A stretch of 27,895 nucleotides of DNA from Candidatus Electronema nielsenii (GTDB lineage: Bacteria; Desulfobacterota; Desulfobulbia; Desulfobulbales; Desulfobulbaceae): assembly GCA_026122915.1 (NCBI GenBank), contig JAGIXO010000009.1, forward strand, positions 1 to 27,895. Reading direction: 5' to 3'. The number at the start of each line of letters is the position of its first letter. Position 1 is the first letter of the stretch. Both the position numbers and the translations under genes were made by a program. This document shows positions 1 through 8,402 of the stretch, piece after piece. The notes under the pieces are model-generated. The model searched no databases. It was not told the DNA's origin and saw only the letters and a program-made list of their open reading frames with translations.

Positions 1-1
1 G

Positions 2-906
2 GCCAAATATTGGCTGGCAGTGGATCAGTACATCGGCGGCGTGGAGCACGCGATTCTGCATCTGCTCTACTCGCGATTCTTCACTAAGGCTCTGCGCGAC
101 CTCGGTTATTTGCACATTGACGAGCCGTTCACCAATCTGCTCACTCAGGGCATGGTGATCAAAGACGGGGCCAAGATGTCCAAATCCAAGGGCAACGTGT
201 TGATCCTGATGATTTGATTCAGCAGTATGGAGCCGACACGGTGCGGCTTTTCGCTCTTTTCGCCGCCCCGCCAGAACGCGATTTAGAGTGGAACAGCCAA
301 GGCGTGGAAGGCTGCTTCCGCTTCCTCAGCCGTGTTTTCCGCCTGATTCACGCCAGCTTGGACTGCTTCGTCCCAGAGAAGACGGACGCGATTGACATAG
401 CTACCCTTACGCCCGCTGACCGCCAACTCCACCGTAAAACCCACCAGACCATTCGCCGGGTGACAGAGAGCATTGAAAAAGACTTTCATTTCAACACCGC
501 CATTTCCGGCGTGATGGAGTTAGTCAATCAGATCAGCGCGGAAACTGCCCAGCCGACGGCCAGCAGCGTGCTGCGCGAGGCCCTCGAAACCGTGCTGCTC
601 CTGCTTTTTCCGATGGTGCCGCATTTCTGCGAGGAAATGTGGCAGCTCACCGGTCATAGCCAGACCTTGCAGACTCAGGCGTGGCCGAGCTTTGATCCCG
701 CTGCGGCAGAGGAAGACGAGCTGACCATTGTCATTCAGGTCAACGGCAAGCTGCGTGGCCGCCTTACGGTCGCTACCGACACCGGTGAGGAGGAAATTAA
801 ACAACTTGCTCTGGTCGACGAAAAGGTGATCAGCTTTATCGCGGGAAAGACGGTGCAAAAAATCATTGTCGTCAAAGACAAACTTGTTAATATTGTCATC
901 AAATGA
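2..906 (+). CDS. leuS: Leucyl-tRNA synthetase, C-terminal part, with one-base frameshift
   Basis: Charges tRNA-Leu with leucine in the cytoplasm. Only the 3' part is in the window; the frame is open from base 2. The first segment has the conserved IGGVEHAILHLLY block and the KMSKSKGN class I signature near 174-196. The frame then shifts: reading on gives VLILMI and a stop at about 217, while dropping back one frame at about 200-202 restores DPDDLIQQYGADTVRLF, the normal continuation. The remainder is the anticodon-binding domain and the C-terminal VNGKLRGR segment, ending at 906. One base appears missing near 196-202. As leuS is normally essential, a sequencing or assembly error is more likely than a real loss, but the sequence cannot tell. 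The stop overlaps the first ATG of the next frame (ATGA). Family identification is firm. Confidence 0.95.
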
Positions 907-923
907 ATCCGAAGGAGCCAACT

Positions 924-1463
924 GTGAACAGAACCTACGCAAAGCTGCTGTTCGTCCTCTGCCTCTCCCTCCTGCTCGGCGGCTGCGGCGGCTATTATTT
1001 CCCTTCTGTCTATGATGGGCCAGAGGTATCAATCTACATGCCAACTTGGAGCAACCGCACGGATAAACTCGGCATTGACAGCACGATGTATAATTCGCTG
1101 TCGTCGTGGTTCTTAAAATCAGACAAAATCAGTCTGACTAAAGAAAAAGAAGGCGCGGATATGATTCTGGCTGGCGAAATCACCTCGATCCATCTGCCCA
1201 GCATTGGCTGGAGCGGCGCAGCCCGTACCACTGATGTCAAGGTTGAGCTGATTTTGCGTTATGTGCTGAAGGATATAAAGAGCGGTAAAATTCTTTGGGA
1301 GGAACCGAATCAAGTCTGGACTGAAGACTACAACACCGTAGCGCAGCAGGCCAGCTCAGAGGATGAGGCGATTGAGCATATTCTTGACGATGTTTCGGAG
1401 AAAATTTATCTGGGTACGATATCCAGAATCCGCACGATGTCTCAAAAAAACGTCGCTCAGTAG
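924..1463 (+). CDS. lptE: LPS-assembly lipoprotein LptE
   Basis: Outer-membrane lipoprotein that plugs the LptD barrel and helps insert lipopolysaccharide in the outer leaflet. The N-terminus is a lipoprotein signal peptide: a short basic start, a hydrophobic run (LLFVLCLSLLLGG) and a lipobox ending LGGC. The first residues of the mature protein, CGGYYF, fit the LptE pattern. About 180 residues is the usual size. The frame is also open from an ATG at 903 that overlaps the leuS stop. I prefer GTG at 924 because AAGGAG at 912-917 sits just upstream and the signal peptide then starts normally. The leuS-lptE adjacency is the same as in Escherichia coli. Its partner lptD is in this window at 9368-11737 on the other strand. 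Confidence 0.85.
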   Translation: MNRTYAKLLFVLCLSLLLGGCGGYYFPSVYDGPEVSIYMPTWSNRTDKLGIDSTMYNSLSSWFLKSDKISLTKEKEGADMILAGEITSIHLPSIGWSGAARTTDVKVELILRYVLKDIKSGKILWEEPNQVWTEDYNTVAQQASSEDEAIEHILDDVSEKIYLGTISRIRTMSQKNVAQ

Positions 1464-1476
1464 GCGAATGCAGGTT

Positions 1477-1496
1477 TGGGCGGCACGTGCCGCCCA
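1477..1496. terminator. 20-bp perfect palindrome after lptE, possible terminator
   Basis: TGGGCGGCACGTGCCGCCCA is its own reverse complement and lies 13 bases after the lptE stop. It could form a GC-rich hairpin ending leuS-lptE transcription, but there is no T-run after it. It may instead be a protein-binding palindrome. Confidence 0.45.
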
Positions 1497-1512
1497 GTTG
1501 TAGAAATACCTG

Positions 1513-1559
1513 TTGACTTCAGCGCAGCCCTTGACAAAATAACAGGTAGAGTTGACAAT
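1513..1559 (+). promoter_or_regulatory. Candidate sigma-70 promoter for the roadblock-MglA operon
   Basis: TTGACA at 1531-1536 is followed 17 bases later by GACAAT at 1554-1559. A weaker pair (TTGACT at 1513, CAAAAT at 1535) overlaps it, and a further TTGACA is at 1552. The cluster is in the 278-base gap before the roadblock gene. The rest of that gap shows no convincing gene. Confidence 0.45.
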
Positions 1560-1741
1560 CCTTGTATATGTTTCACCTGTCAGCTTTCCGGCCAGCACGC
1601 TGCAAAAAAAGAAAAAATTGGCAAGTCGATCAAAAAGAGCTTCCATATATATGATTATCTGGCGTATAGTCAAAAAATGGAGATAGACCGGTCGGCCCCA
1701 GACCTGCCGGACAACCAAAGTAAAGCGAATGAGGGTACCAG

Positions 1742-2140
1742 ATGAACTACGGTGTAGTCAGCCAAGAACAGCTTGAAAAGATTGATGAAATACTGTCTGA
1801 ACAGCTCATCAAAATCGGTGTGGACTGTGTCATCATCATTGATATGGCAGGAAACATCATCACGGCAAAGGACAACGGCACATCTAAGTATGATGTCTAT
1901 TCTTTTGCCGCTCTGGCAGCCGGTAACTTTGCCACGGTTGATGCAATGGCCAAATTAGTAGGTGAGCAGGAATTCTCCCTACTTTTTCATAAAGGCACGG
2001 ACTGCAATATCCATTTCTCCAAAATTGACGATGAGTTGCTTCTGATCACTATGTTCGGAAAGCATATTTCATTAGGTTTTCTCAGGCTGAACGTTGTGAA
2101 GGCCCTAGAGCAAATACGGAGACTCTGGGCGGGCAAATAG
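1742..2140 (+). CDS. Roadblock/LC7-domain protein (MglB-like)
   Basis: A 132-residue single-domain protein of the roadblock/LC7 fold. It has the typical pattern of an N-terminal helix, a VDCVIIIDMAGNII strand pair, a central helix with FAALAAGNFATVDAMAKLVG, a strand with FSLLFHKG, and the closing LLLITMFG strand followed by a helix. In bacteria such proteins bind small Ras-like GTPases of the MglA family, often as GTPase-activating or scaffolding partners. The gene for such a GTPase starts 59 bases downstream on the same strand, which supports a functional pair. A GAGGGT site lies upstream of the ATG. The exact role (motility, polarity or signalling) cannot be read from the sequence. Confidence 0.85.
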   Translation: MNYGVVSQEQLEKIDEILSEQLIKIGVDCVIIIDMAGNIITAKDNGTSKYDVYSFAALAAGNFATVDAMAKLVGEQEFSLLFHKGTDCNIHFSKIDDELLLITMFGKHISLGFLRLNVVKALEQIRRLWAGK

Positions 2141-2199
2141 AGATTTTTTCTTAACCCCACCTTCACCAACAGCATTAATTCATCCAGCGGGAGACTGCC

Positions 2200-2805
2200 T
2201 TGAGCTTTATAAATCTACGTGAAAAGATTGTCCAAGTAAAAGTTGTTTATTATGGGCCAGGAAGAGGAGGGAAAACTTCCAATCTGGAATACATCAACCG
2301 AAAATTCAGCAAACAGATTCAGTCCGAGATGGTCAGTCTGAAGACCCACGGCGACCGAACACTGTTTTTTGACTTTTTGCCTTTTGATATGGGTAAAATT
2401 AAAGGTTATGAGCTGAAAATCCAGTTGTACACTGTACCTGGTCAAGTTAAATACAACGCCACTCGTAAGTTGGTACTGAAAGGTGTAGACGGTCTTGTTT
2501 TTGTTGCTGATGCCCAAGAGGCGATGCGAGAAAAAAATATCCGCTCGCTCAATCAGCTGCATGAAAATTTAAAGGAATACAAGGAATCAATTTTTAAAAT
2601 TCCTTTAGTCATGCAATACAATAAGGTCGATTTGCGTGATCAAGGTATTCCTATCCTGCCTACTTCGGTACTGGAGCAAGACCTGAACAGCAAATTGAAA
2701 GTACCGTATTTTGAGGCCAGTGCGCTCACTGGATACAATGTACCGGAAACCCTCAAGAAAATCATCTCTCTTACCGTAGTGTCGGTGCAGAAAAAACTTC
2801 TGTAA
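2200..2805 (+). CDS. MglA-like small Ras-family GTPase
   Basis: A 201-residue cytoplasmic GTPase. It has a Walker A loop GPGRGGKT at residues 19-26, TVPGQ at 78-82 where eukaryotic Ras proteins have DxAGQ (a hallmark of the bacterial MglA group), NKVD at 141-144 for guanine specificity and EASA at 172-175. The TTG start is chosen because the resulting MSFIN N-terminus matches the usual start of MglA proteins and a GGGAG site precedes it. In Myxococcus, MglA with MglB sets cell polarity and drives gliding and pilus function. Here the roadblock gene is immediately upstream and a large acidic protein immediately downstream, so the three are probably one transcription unit. The specific pathway is inferred. 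Confidence 0.9.
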   Translation: MSFINLREKIVQVKVVYYGPGRGGKTSNLEYINRKFSKQIQSEMVSLKTHGDRTLFFDFLPFDMGKIKGYELKIQLYTVPGQVKYNATRKLVLKGVDGLVFVADAQEAMREKNIRSLNQLHENLKEYKESIFKIPLVMQYNKVDLRDQGIPILPTSVLEQDLNSKLKVPYFEASALTGYNVPETLKKIISLTVVSVQKKLL

Positions 2806-2858
2806 ACGGAACGGCATGGACAGCTGATGCAGTGCCTCTGATAAGTCCAAACAAGATT

Positions 2859-5800
2859 ATGGCCCCCTCAATCGACGAATTTGAAGACCTCACTCAGTTT
2901 GCAGACGAATCCTTCGACACCGAAGAAGTAGATCTATTTGAATTCACGGATGATGAGGATTCTCCGTTGCTTCGTCTCAAATCGATCGTTCTTTCTTTGG
3001 ACTGGGACATTACCGAAGAAATTCTGACTGAGCTGAATGATGAGTTGGCCAATCTGCGTTCGATGTGGAAGGACGACAAAGTGGCGCAGATATATCTTCA
3101 AGGCATGGAAAATGTGGGGAGATATATGCAGGCTGAAGGTGCTTATGCGCATCCCAATGCCATTAAGCTGCTCCTCACTCTTTATCACAACTATGAAAAA
3201 ATAATTTCCTCGCCCAACATCAGCGGCGACAGCATTACCGCTATGCTCAAGGCGGACATCCGCAAGTTCAAGGTATTACAGTATCAAATCAGTGCCCTCA
3301 AAAAGACGCAAGGCAGTCATGATGCTGCTGAAGCTGCGCCAGAAGAGATTGAAGAAGGTACTGCCACTACTCCAGCCGCAACGCAAAAACAGAAGGAAGC
3401 CGCTGCTTCCATGCCACCACCATTACGCAGCATGGAAGCCACCATTTTAGGGTTAGAATGGGAAGTTACCGATGAGGGGTTAGAAAAATTTAACACCGAA
3501 GCTACGCAGCTACGCAGCCACCTGAGCGGCAACACTGAGGGTCAGGTGCTGATTCAAGGGCTACAGGCTCTCGGTGCCTACATTCGGGAACAGAAAACCA
3601 ACGCTCATCCTGATTCTTTCACCATTCTCCACTCTTTTTATGATGCCCTGAAAATGCTCTTGGAAAGCCCGGAGCTGGGTGCAGAGCAACGGCGACAGAT
3701 ATTAGTGGAGCAGATCAGCAGTCTGAACAGTTTGAAAGAGGTCATCGCTCGTTCAGGGGCAAGCAAAACTGCTGAAGCAGAAGAGGAGGTTCCTGAGCAG
3801 CTTGAAGAAGAGCCGGATACCCCTACTGACGAGGAAGAAGATGTGCTGGCAGATGATTTTGGTGCGCCTGATGAAGAGTTGGATGGTTCACCTGCTCTTG
3901 CCGATGAGGACGGAATGAATTTTGATTTCGCCTTTGATGACGATGAAGCTGAGACAAAACCCCAGAAAAGCAGTGCGCCAGCTCCCGCTGTTCAGCCTGA
4001 AAAGCCAGTTCCGTCAAAAGTAGCGACTGTTGTAACTGCCAAACCAGCAACGATCGCTGCGGATGATGAGGACGAATTTGACGACGACCTGTTCTCGGAT
4101 AGCGGTGGTGTTACGCCCGCGCTTGCCGATGAAGATGAGGAAGGAGGTTTTAGCGACAGCTTTGCTTCTACAGATCTTGGCGGAGAACGGGCTGCTGAAC
4201 TTGATGAAAAGTTAGATTCATTCTTTAATTTTGACGACAACGAAGAAGAAAAGCCGAAGGCAGAAGCACCGAAGCCAAAAGTCGCTGCCAGTGTTTCGCC
4301 TGCTGAACCACAAAAGCCACAAAAACAGTCCTTGGCGAAAATTTTAGACAATATGCCTGAGGAAGACGATGAGGATGACACACTTGATTCCTCGTTTTTT
4401 AATTTTGATGATGAATTGGAAAATGTTGCTTCGACTAAGCTGTCAACCGAAGATGATAACGACACTCTGAGCTTTGACGATGAGCTGAGCGACGATTTTG
4501 ACAGCAAAGCGGCAAAACCCTCGGGCAAGACTCCGGTTACTGCGGTCTTGACTGATTCTGATGAAGAGCAACGCCTTTCAACAGTTGGGGATAGTCTTGA
4601 TGATGAGGACGAAGGGGATGACGAGTTAGATTCATTTTTTAATTTTGACGACGAAATAGAACGCACTGATACTCCACAGAAAGCAATATCATCAATAGCA
4701 GTTGAAGAACAACATGGCGACACACTGAATGTTGACGATGACATGTTCAACGAGCAAAAGGAAGAAACAGATAGGCCGTTCGTGACTGCTGCTTTGACTG
4801 ACGAAGATGGAGCGGAAGATACTTTAGCTGTTGATGACGACACGCTTTCCTCTGGCCTTGATTCGTTTTTTAGCTTTGACGATGATGCTGATGAAGGGTT
4901 AAAGACTGAGCCTACTGCTGCTTTAGCTGGGGAAAATGCTGATATTTCTCTGGATGATGACGATGACATGTTCAACGAGCAGAAGGAGGAAGAAACGGCT
5001 AAACCATCCGTGACTGCTGCTTTGACTGACGAAGATGAAGTAGAAGATTCTTCAACTACGAATTTTGCGGTAGATGAAGTGGAAGAACACGGACTCGGTT
5101 CCGGGTTTGACTCCTTCTTCAGCTTTGATGATGGGGATGCTCCGAAGACAGCAGCAGTAGCGGTTGAAGAAAATGAGGATAGTCTAAGTTTTGACGACAA
5201 TATGTTTGGCTTGCAGGACGAAAAAGATACTCTCATTGCGCCTGCACTTGTTGATGAAAACGAGGAAAGTGCTTCATCGGTAAATGAAGAGGATGATGTT
5301 GCCGAGTTGAGATTTGATAATGACATATTCGGCGAGCAGGATGAGATAGCTGATGAAGAGTCATCAGTTGAGGAGACCTTGGCTGATGAGGAAGAATTTT
5401 CCTTGTCAACGGATAGAGATGCTCCGGGTGATGACGGATTAGATTCTTTTTTCAACAGCTTTGATGATGAGGTCAAAGAAGGTCTGAAAACTGAGTCTGC
5501 GACTATAGCTGCCGTTTCTGACCTCAATGACGATGATGACAAAGGGTTTGCATCAGCAGCAGGCATTGATGTGGAACGAGCAGCTGAAATTAAGAACAAA
5601 CTTGATTCTCTTTTCAATTTTGATGATGAACCGGCGGTAAAAGAAACGGCAGTAGAGGTTCCTCAAGCAGATGAAGATACAGATACGCCAGAGCTGGATG
5701 ATGAATTCATAACTGCCTTGGATGAAGAACCTGCGCAGAAAGAGGAGGAAATGTTTTTCACCTCCAAGTTTGCAGTCACCGAAGAAGAGGCTGTAGCTGA

Positions 5801-6896
5801 TGCCGACGATGACGGACTTTTTGGTTTAAATCAAGATGAAAAATCCTTTTCTGCTGATAGTCAGGATACTGATGCGGTGCAAGAGGACGACGATGCGTTC
5901 TTTGCCTTTGACAGCAGCAGCGTGACAGATAAAGAAAAAGGGGCCGAGCTTTCCAGAGATGAAGAGCCTGCAATCTTGTCCTCTGATGATGAGGAAAGCA
6001 GCGATCAAGATTTCTTCCATTTTACTGCTGAGGGTGAAGATGCTGTACTTGATGAAGAAAATACATCTACTCTTGATGATGACGGGTTGTTTGGTTTGAA
6101 TGAGCCAGCTGAAGAAAACTCTATTCTCGCTGAGAATCAGGATGACAATGAGGCTTCCTTTACCTTTGAAACTGACAGCAACGTAGAGAAAGATACTTGG
6201 AAGGAGGCTGATGTTTCTGCTGTACTACCGGGTGAGGATTCTGATGATCTCCTTCTTGGTGAAGAATATGAAACAGAGAGCGAACCAGCGGCTTTGTTCG
6301 GTCAAGATGAGATGCAGTATCCTTTTAGATTCAATGCTGATGAATCGACAATAAAGGAAACTGAGCCTGATGATGTTGATGAAGAAGAGCTAATCACGGC
6401 TGAAAACAGCGGTGAAAGCGCAGCTGATGTAATTTCATCTCTTACTGCTGTTGCTGTAGCCCTTACGGCTGTACCTTCAGCGCATCATTTGCGGCAAATA
6501 TCTGAACTGGCAGTTGCGGCTCAGAAAGAAAATTCTCTGCCGCCGCACCAGTCCATTGTGCTTAATCTGATAGATTCCTCAGTAGTTATGCTTGCTAAAG
6601 CCCCGCATGGCACGGTGGTCAGTAGTGCGATTGTCAAAGAGCTGGTTGCCGCACTCAACAAAGCAGAAACACCAGTTGTGCTTGCCAACATGATCAGCCG
6701 TTATACTGCTTGGCAGCGAGATTTCTTTGAGCAAATAATTCTCAGTAAAGAACAACAGAAAGTAGCTCTGCCAAAAGAAAGCAGTCCTGAGGATGTCGGC
6801 CTGCGTTTGGTTCAGGAAAAATTCTCTCAGCTCAAATTAGAGATGATGGAAGAATTTAATCGGCTGAGACAAGAGATGATGGAAGGAAGACACTAA
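2859..6896 (+). CDS. Giant acidic repeat protein of unknown function, in the MglA operon
   Basis: About 1,345 residues. I do not recognise a named family. Counting from a GTG at 2832, residues ~47-158 and ~198-305 are two diverged copies of one helical module sharing LDW/LEW-[DE][IV]T[ED]E, Y/VLIQG-L, G-Y and HP-[NS]. Residues ~310-1180 are extremely Asp/Glu-rich and probably disordered, with seven to eight copies of a DS[FL]F[NS]FDD motif (nucleotides ~4215, 4385, 4626, 4857, 5106, 5440, 5599) and repeated LTDEDE and DDDMFNEQKEE units. A hydrophobic helical domain follows at ~1195-1310, then a C-terminal heptad-like helix ending EEFNRLRQEMMEGRH. No signal peptide or membrane segment is visible. 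The ATG at 2859 is chosen over the GTG at 2832; neither has a strong ribosome site. It starts 53 bases after the GTPase stop, so a scaffold for the GTPase system is plausible but unproven. Confidence 0.85.
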   Translation: MAPSIDEFEDLTQFADESFDTEEVDLFEFTDDEDSPLLRLKSIVLSLDWDITEEILTELNDELANLRSMWKDDKVAQIYLQGMENVGRYMQAEGAYAHPNAIKLLLTLYHNYEKIISSPNISGDSITAMLKADIRKFKVLQYQISALKKTQGSHDAAEAAPEEIEEGTATTPAATQKQKEAAASMPPPLRSMEATILGLEWEVTDEGLEKFNTEATQLRSHLSGNTEGQVLIQGLQALGAYIREQKTNAHPDSFTILHSFYDALKMLLESPELGAEQRRQILVEQISSLNSLKEVIARSGASKTAEAEEEVPEQLEEEPDTPTDEEEDVLADDFGAPDEELDGSPALADEDGMNFDFAFDDDEAETKPQKSSAPAPAVQPEKPVPSKVATVVTAKPATIAADDEDEFDDDLFSDSGGVTPALADEDEEGGFSDSFASTDLGGERAAELDEKLDSFFNFDDNEEEKPKAEAPKPKVAASVSPAEPQKPQKQSLAKILDNMPEEDDEDDTLDSSFFNFDDELENVASTKLSTEDDNDTLSFDDELSDDFDSKAAKPSGKTPVTAVLTDSDEEQRLSTVGDSLDDEDEGDDELDSFFNFDDEIERTDTPQKAISSIAVEEQHGDTLNVDDDMFNEQKEETDRPFVTAALTDEDGAEDTLAVDDDTLSSGLDSFFSFDDDADEGLKTEPTAALAGENADISLDDDDDMFNEQKEEETAKPSVTAALTDEDEVEDSSTTNFAVDEVEEHGLGSGFDSFFSFDDGDAPKTAAVAVEENEDSLSFDDNMFGLQDEKDTLIAPALVDENEESASSVNEEDDVAELRFDNDIFGEQDEIADEESSVEETLADEEEFSLSTDRDAPGDDGLDSFFNSFDDEVKEGLKTESATIAAVSDLNDDDDKGFASAAGIDVERAAEIKNKLDSLFNFDDEPAVKETAVEVPQADEDTDTPELDDEFITALDEEPAQKEEEMFFTSKFAVTEEEAVADADDDGLFGLNQDEKSFSADSQDTDAVQEDDDAFFAFDSSSVTDKEKGAELSRDEEPAILSSDDEESSDQDFFHFTAEGEDAVLDEENTSTLDDDGLFGLNEPAEENSILAENQDDNEASFTFETDSNVEKDTWKEADVSAVLPGEDSDDLLLGEEYETESEPAALFGQDEMQYPFRFNADESTIKETEPDDVDEEELITAENSGESAADVISSLTAVAVALTAVPSAHHLRQISELAVAAQKENSLPPHQSIVLNLIDSSVVMLAKAPHGTVVSSAIVKELVAALNKAETPVVLANMISRYTAWQRDFFEQIILSKEQQKVALPKESSPEDVGLRLVQEKFSQLKLEMMEEFNRLRQEMMEGRH

Positions 6897-6938
6897 AAAT
6901 GAAATCCTCCCAGTACCTCTGGGAGGATTTCATTTTTT
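6897..6938 (+). terminator. Strong intrinsic terminator
   Basis: A 17-bp perfect stem (6897-6913 with 6919-6935), a five-base loop and T6 at 6933-6938, directly after the stop codon of the acidic protein. The A-rich left arm makes it potentially active in both directions, so it may also stop read-through from the minus-strand genes to its right. Confidence 0.93.
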
Positions 6939-6984
6939 ACACTCCTCTCTGCAACAAACTATCCCACTTACATTCCGTCTATAG

Positions 6985-7317
6985 CTAAAGCACAATAAAA
7001 TGACTACAGCATAGACTGCTGAAAAAGTTCATCAGTGGAGTGGAGCAGCCGAGTTTTCTTTTGAAGGCTTTCGTATGCTCTATTGGATGGATCAAGGTGT
7101 CAGGGGAATAAGGAGGACGATATTCAAATAGACATCCGGTCCGGCGACTTCAATGGCCTCCTCATCGACTTTTGGATGAAAGAACGTCTTTCCGACTGAT
7201 TTTCAGCCGTTTCAACATCTCGCATATGACGCGTTGGCTACAGCCAAACGCTCCGCACGTTCATACTGTTCCACGTCACGGGCAAGACGAGCCATATCAA
7301 CAATCTTTGCCGCAGAT
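6985..7317 (-). pseudogene. Degenerate IS630-family transposase remnant
   Basis: No intact gene lies between the terminator and mltB. Reading the minus strand across frames gives pieces of one IS630/Tc1-type transposase. The N-terminal part is EQYERAER, then (shifted frame) FGCSQRVICEMLKRLKISRK, a DNA-binding helix pattern, then (shifted again) KTFFHPKVDEEAIE. After an abrupt join, near 7140, comes FEYRPPYSPDTLIHPIEHTKA, equivalent to the conserved PPYSPDLNPIEH block that holds the last catalytic acid. The middle, with the first two catalytic aspartates, is missing. At least two frameshifts and one large internal deletion make it non-functional. Terminal repeats were not identified. Confidence 0.75.
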
Positions 7318-8376
7318 TCACTTTCTCCTAAAGGCTTCAGCAAGCTCCGTCACTGCCATTGCGTAGCGATTAGAGTGGTTCCACTCGGTGATGGCTTGAA
7401 AATTAGGATAGCCTGCAATATAGCGAAATTCTTGCGCAGACTGCTGCGGACTCAGTTCTAACCCGACGATGGACAACAAGCGGTCTCCTAGTGAGGGCGG
7501 AAGATTTTTTCCTTGCGCATCACGCACTAATTGCCAAGACACCCTGCCTTTCTTCCAGCCTTTATCCATCGCTTCGCTCAATCGTGCATCCGTGAGCTTG
7601 TTACCCAGTTCGGCATAAACCGGCGCATCCAGCACCCAACCGTGCTTCTTGATATAATTGGCGATTGAAGCCAGCACGTCCGGTACTGAATTCCAGACAT
7701 CTTTCTGCGCGTTGCCATCAAAACTCACGGCAAAGGAGCGAAAGGACGAGGGAATAAATTGTGTCTGGCCAAAAGCTCCAGCGTAGGAGCCTTTAACTCC
7801 ATGCGGATCAACTCCGTTTTCCTTGCAGAGCAGGAGAAAATGCACCAGCTGCTCGCGGAAAAAGTCTGCCCGCCTCGGATACGCGTCAAACAGAGTGTTA
7901 AGGGTCTGGAGTACATTGAAATCACCCTGATTGCTGCCGTAGCGGGTTTCCACTGCCCAAATGGCGACAACGAACTCCCGATCCACACCGAACTGCTGCT
8001 CGACTCGGTCCAGCAATTCCTTGTGTTCCTTGAGCTTTGCTTTGCCGGTAAGAATATTCTGTGGGGTGATAAAGAGGGGAAAATATTTGTAGTAAGGCTT
8101 GGCTTCCCAAGGACGGTCCATCAGCTCCAGCACCCGCTTAGAGATGGTCACGCCGGTGAAAATTTGCTTTAGTTCCTGCGGGCTGAAATGATATTTGCGC
8201 TCTAACTCACTGAAGAGCATTCTGTATTTTGGCTGATGCAGATCAATCTGCTGGCCGTCTTGCACCAAGTCCGCAGCATTGGGCGTTTGAGTTTTCTCCA
8301 CCGCTAAGGTTGCAGTGGGTAAAGAAAAAAGAAAAGCGGCCAGCAGAACAGAGCGTGAAAAGGAAAAAAGGTGCAT
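7318..8376 (-). CDS. Lytic murein transglycosylase, MltB family
   Basis: Cleaves the glycan strand of peptidoglycan between MurNAc and GlcNAc, forming 1,6-anhydro ends, in the periplasm. The 352-residue form starts with a signal peptide (MHLFSFSRSVLLAAFLFSL) cleaved near TLA-VEK. There is no lipobox, so it is probably soluble. The SLT_2 domain carries the catalytic Glu143 in AVETRYGS, followed by the typical VLQTLNTL, KGSYAGAFGQTQFIPSSF and NYIKKHGW blocks. The C-terminal lobe has the usual FQAITEWNHSNRYAMAV. The frame extends upstream to 8430, but that stretch overlaps the DHH gene, and only the ATG at 8376 gives a normal signal peptide. It is the last gene of an lptD-DHH-mltB run, 26 bases after the DHH stop. 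Confidence 0.88.
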   Translation of the reverse strand: MHLFSFSRSVLLAAFLFSLPTATLAVEKTQTPNAADLVQDGQQIDLHQPKYRMLFSELERKYHFSPQELKQIFTGVTISKRVLELMDRPWEAKPYYKYFPLFITPQNILTGKAKLKEHKELLDRVEQQFGVDREFVVAIWAVETRYGSNQGDFNVLQTLNTLFDAYPRRADFFREQLVHFLLLCKENGVDPHGVKGSYAGAFGQTQFIPSSFRSFAVSFDGNAQKDVWNSVPDVLASIANYIKKHGWVLDAPVYAELGNKLTDARLSEAMDKGWKKGRVSWQLVRDAQGKNLPPSLGDRLLSIVGLELSPQQSAQEFRYIAGYPNFQAITEWNHSNRYAMAVTELAEAFRRK

Positions 8377-8402
8377 GAAAGAAGTTCGGAGGGTTAATTT
8401 GA

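Noticed and set aside
196..217. Programmed ribosomal frameshift in leuS
   Set aside because: No slippery heptamer or following structure at the site, and no leuS is known to use one; a lost base is simpler.
1476..1745. 89-codon open frame before the roadblock gene
   Set aside because: It starts in the palindrome, runs through the promoter cluster and has no protein-like pattern or ribosome site.
3992..5617. A 541-codon open frame on the minus strand, Ser-rich
   Set aside because: It is the mirror of the Asp/Glu-rich coding of the acidic protein (GAY/GAR codons read backwards as TC-rich serine codons). No start signal, and the plus-strand protein has real domains.
7759..8172. 137-codon frame antisense to the lytic transglycosylase
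   Set aside because: Shadow of a well-supported gene with an intact catalytic motif on the other strand.
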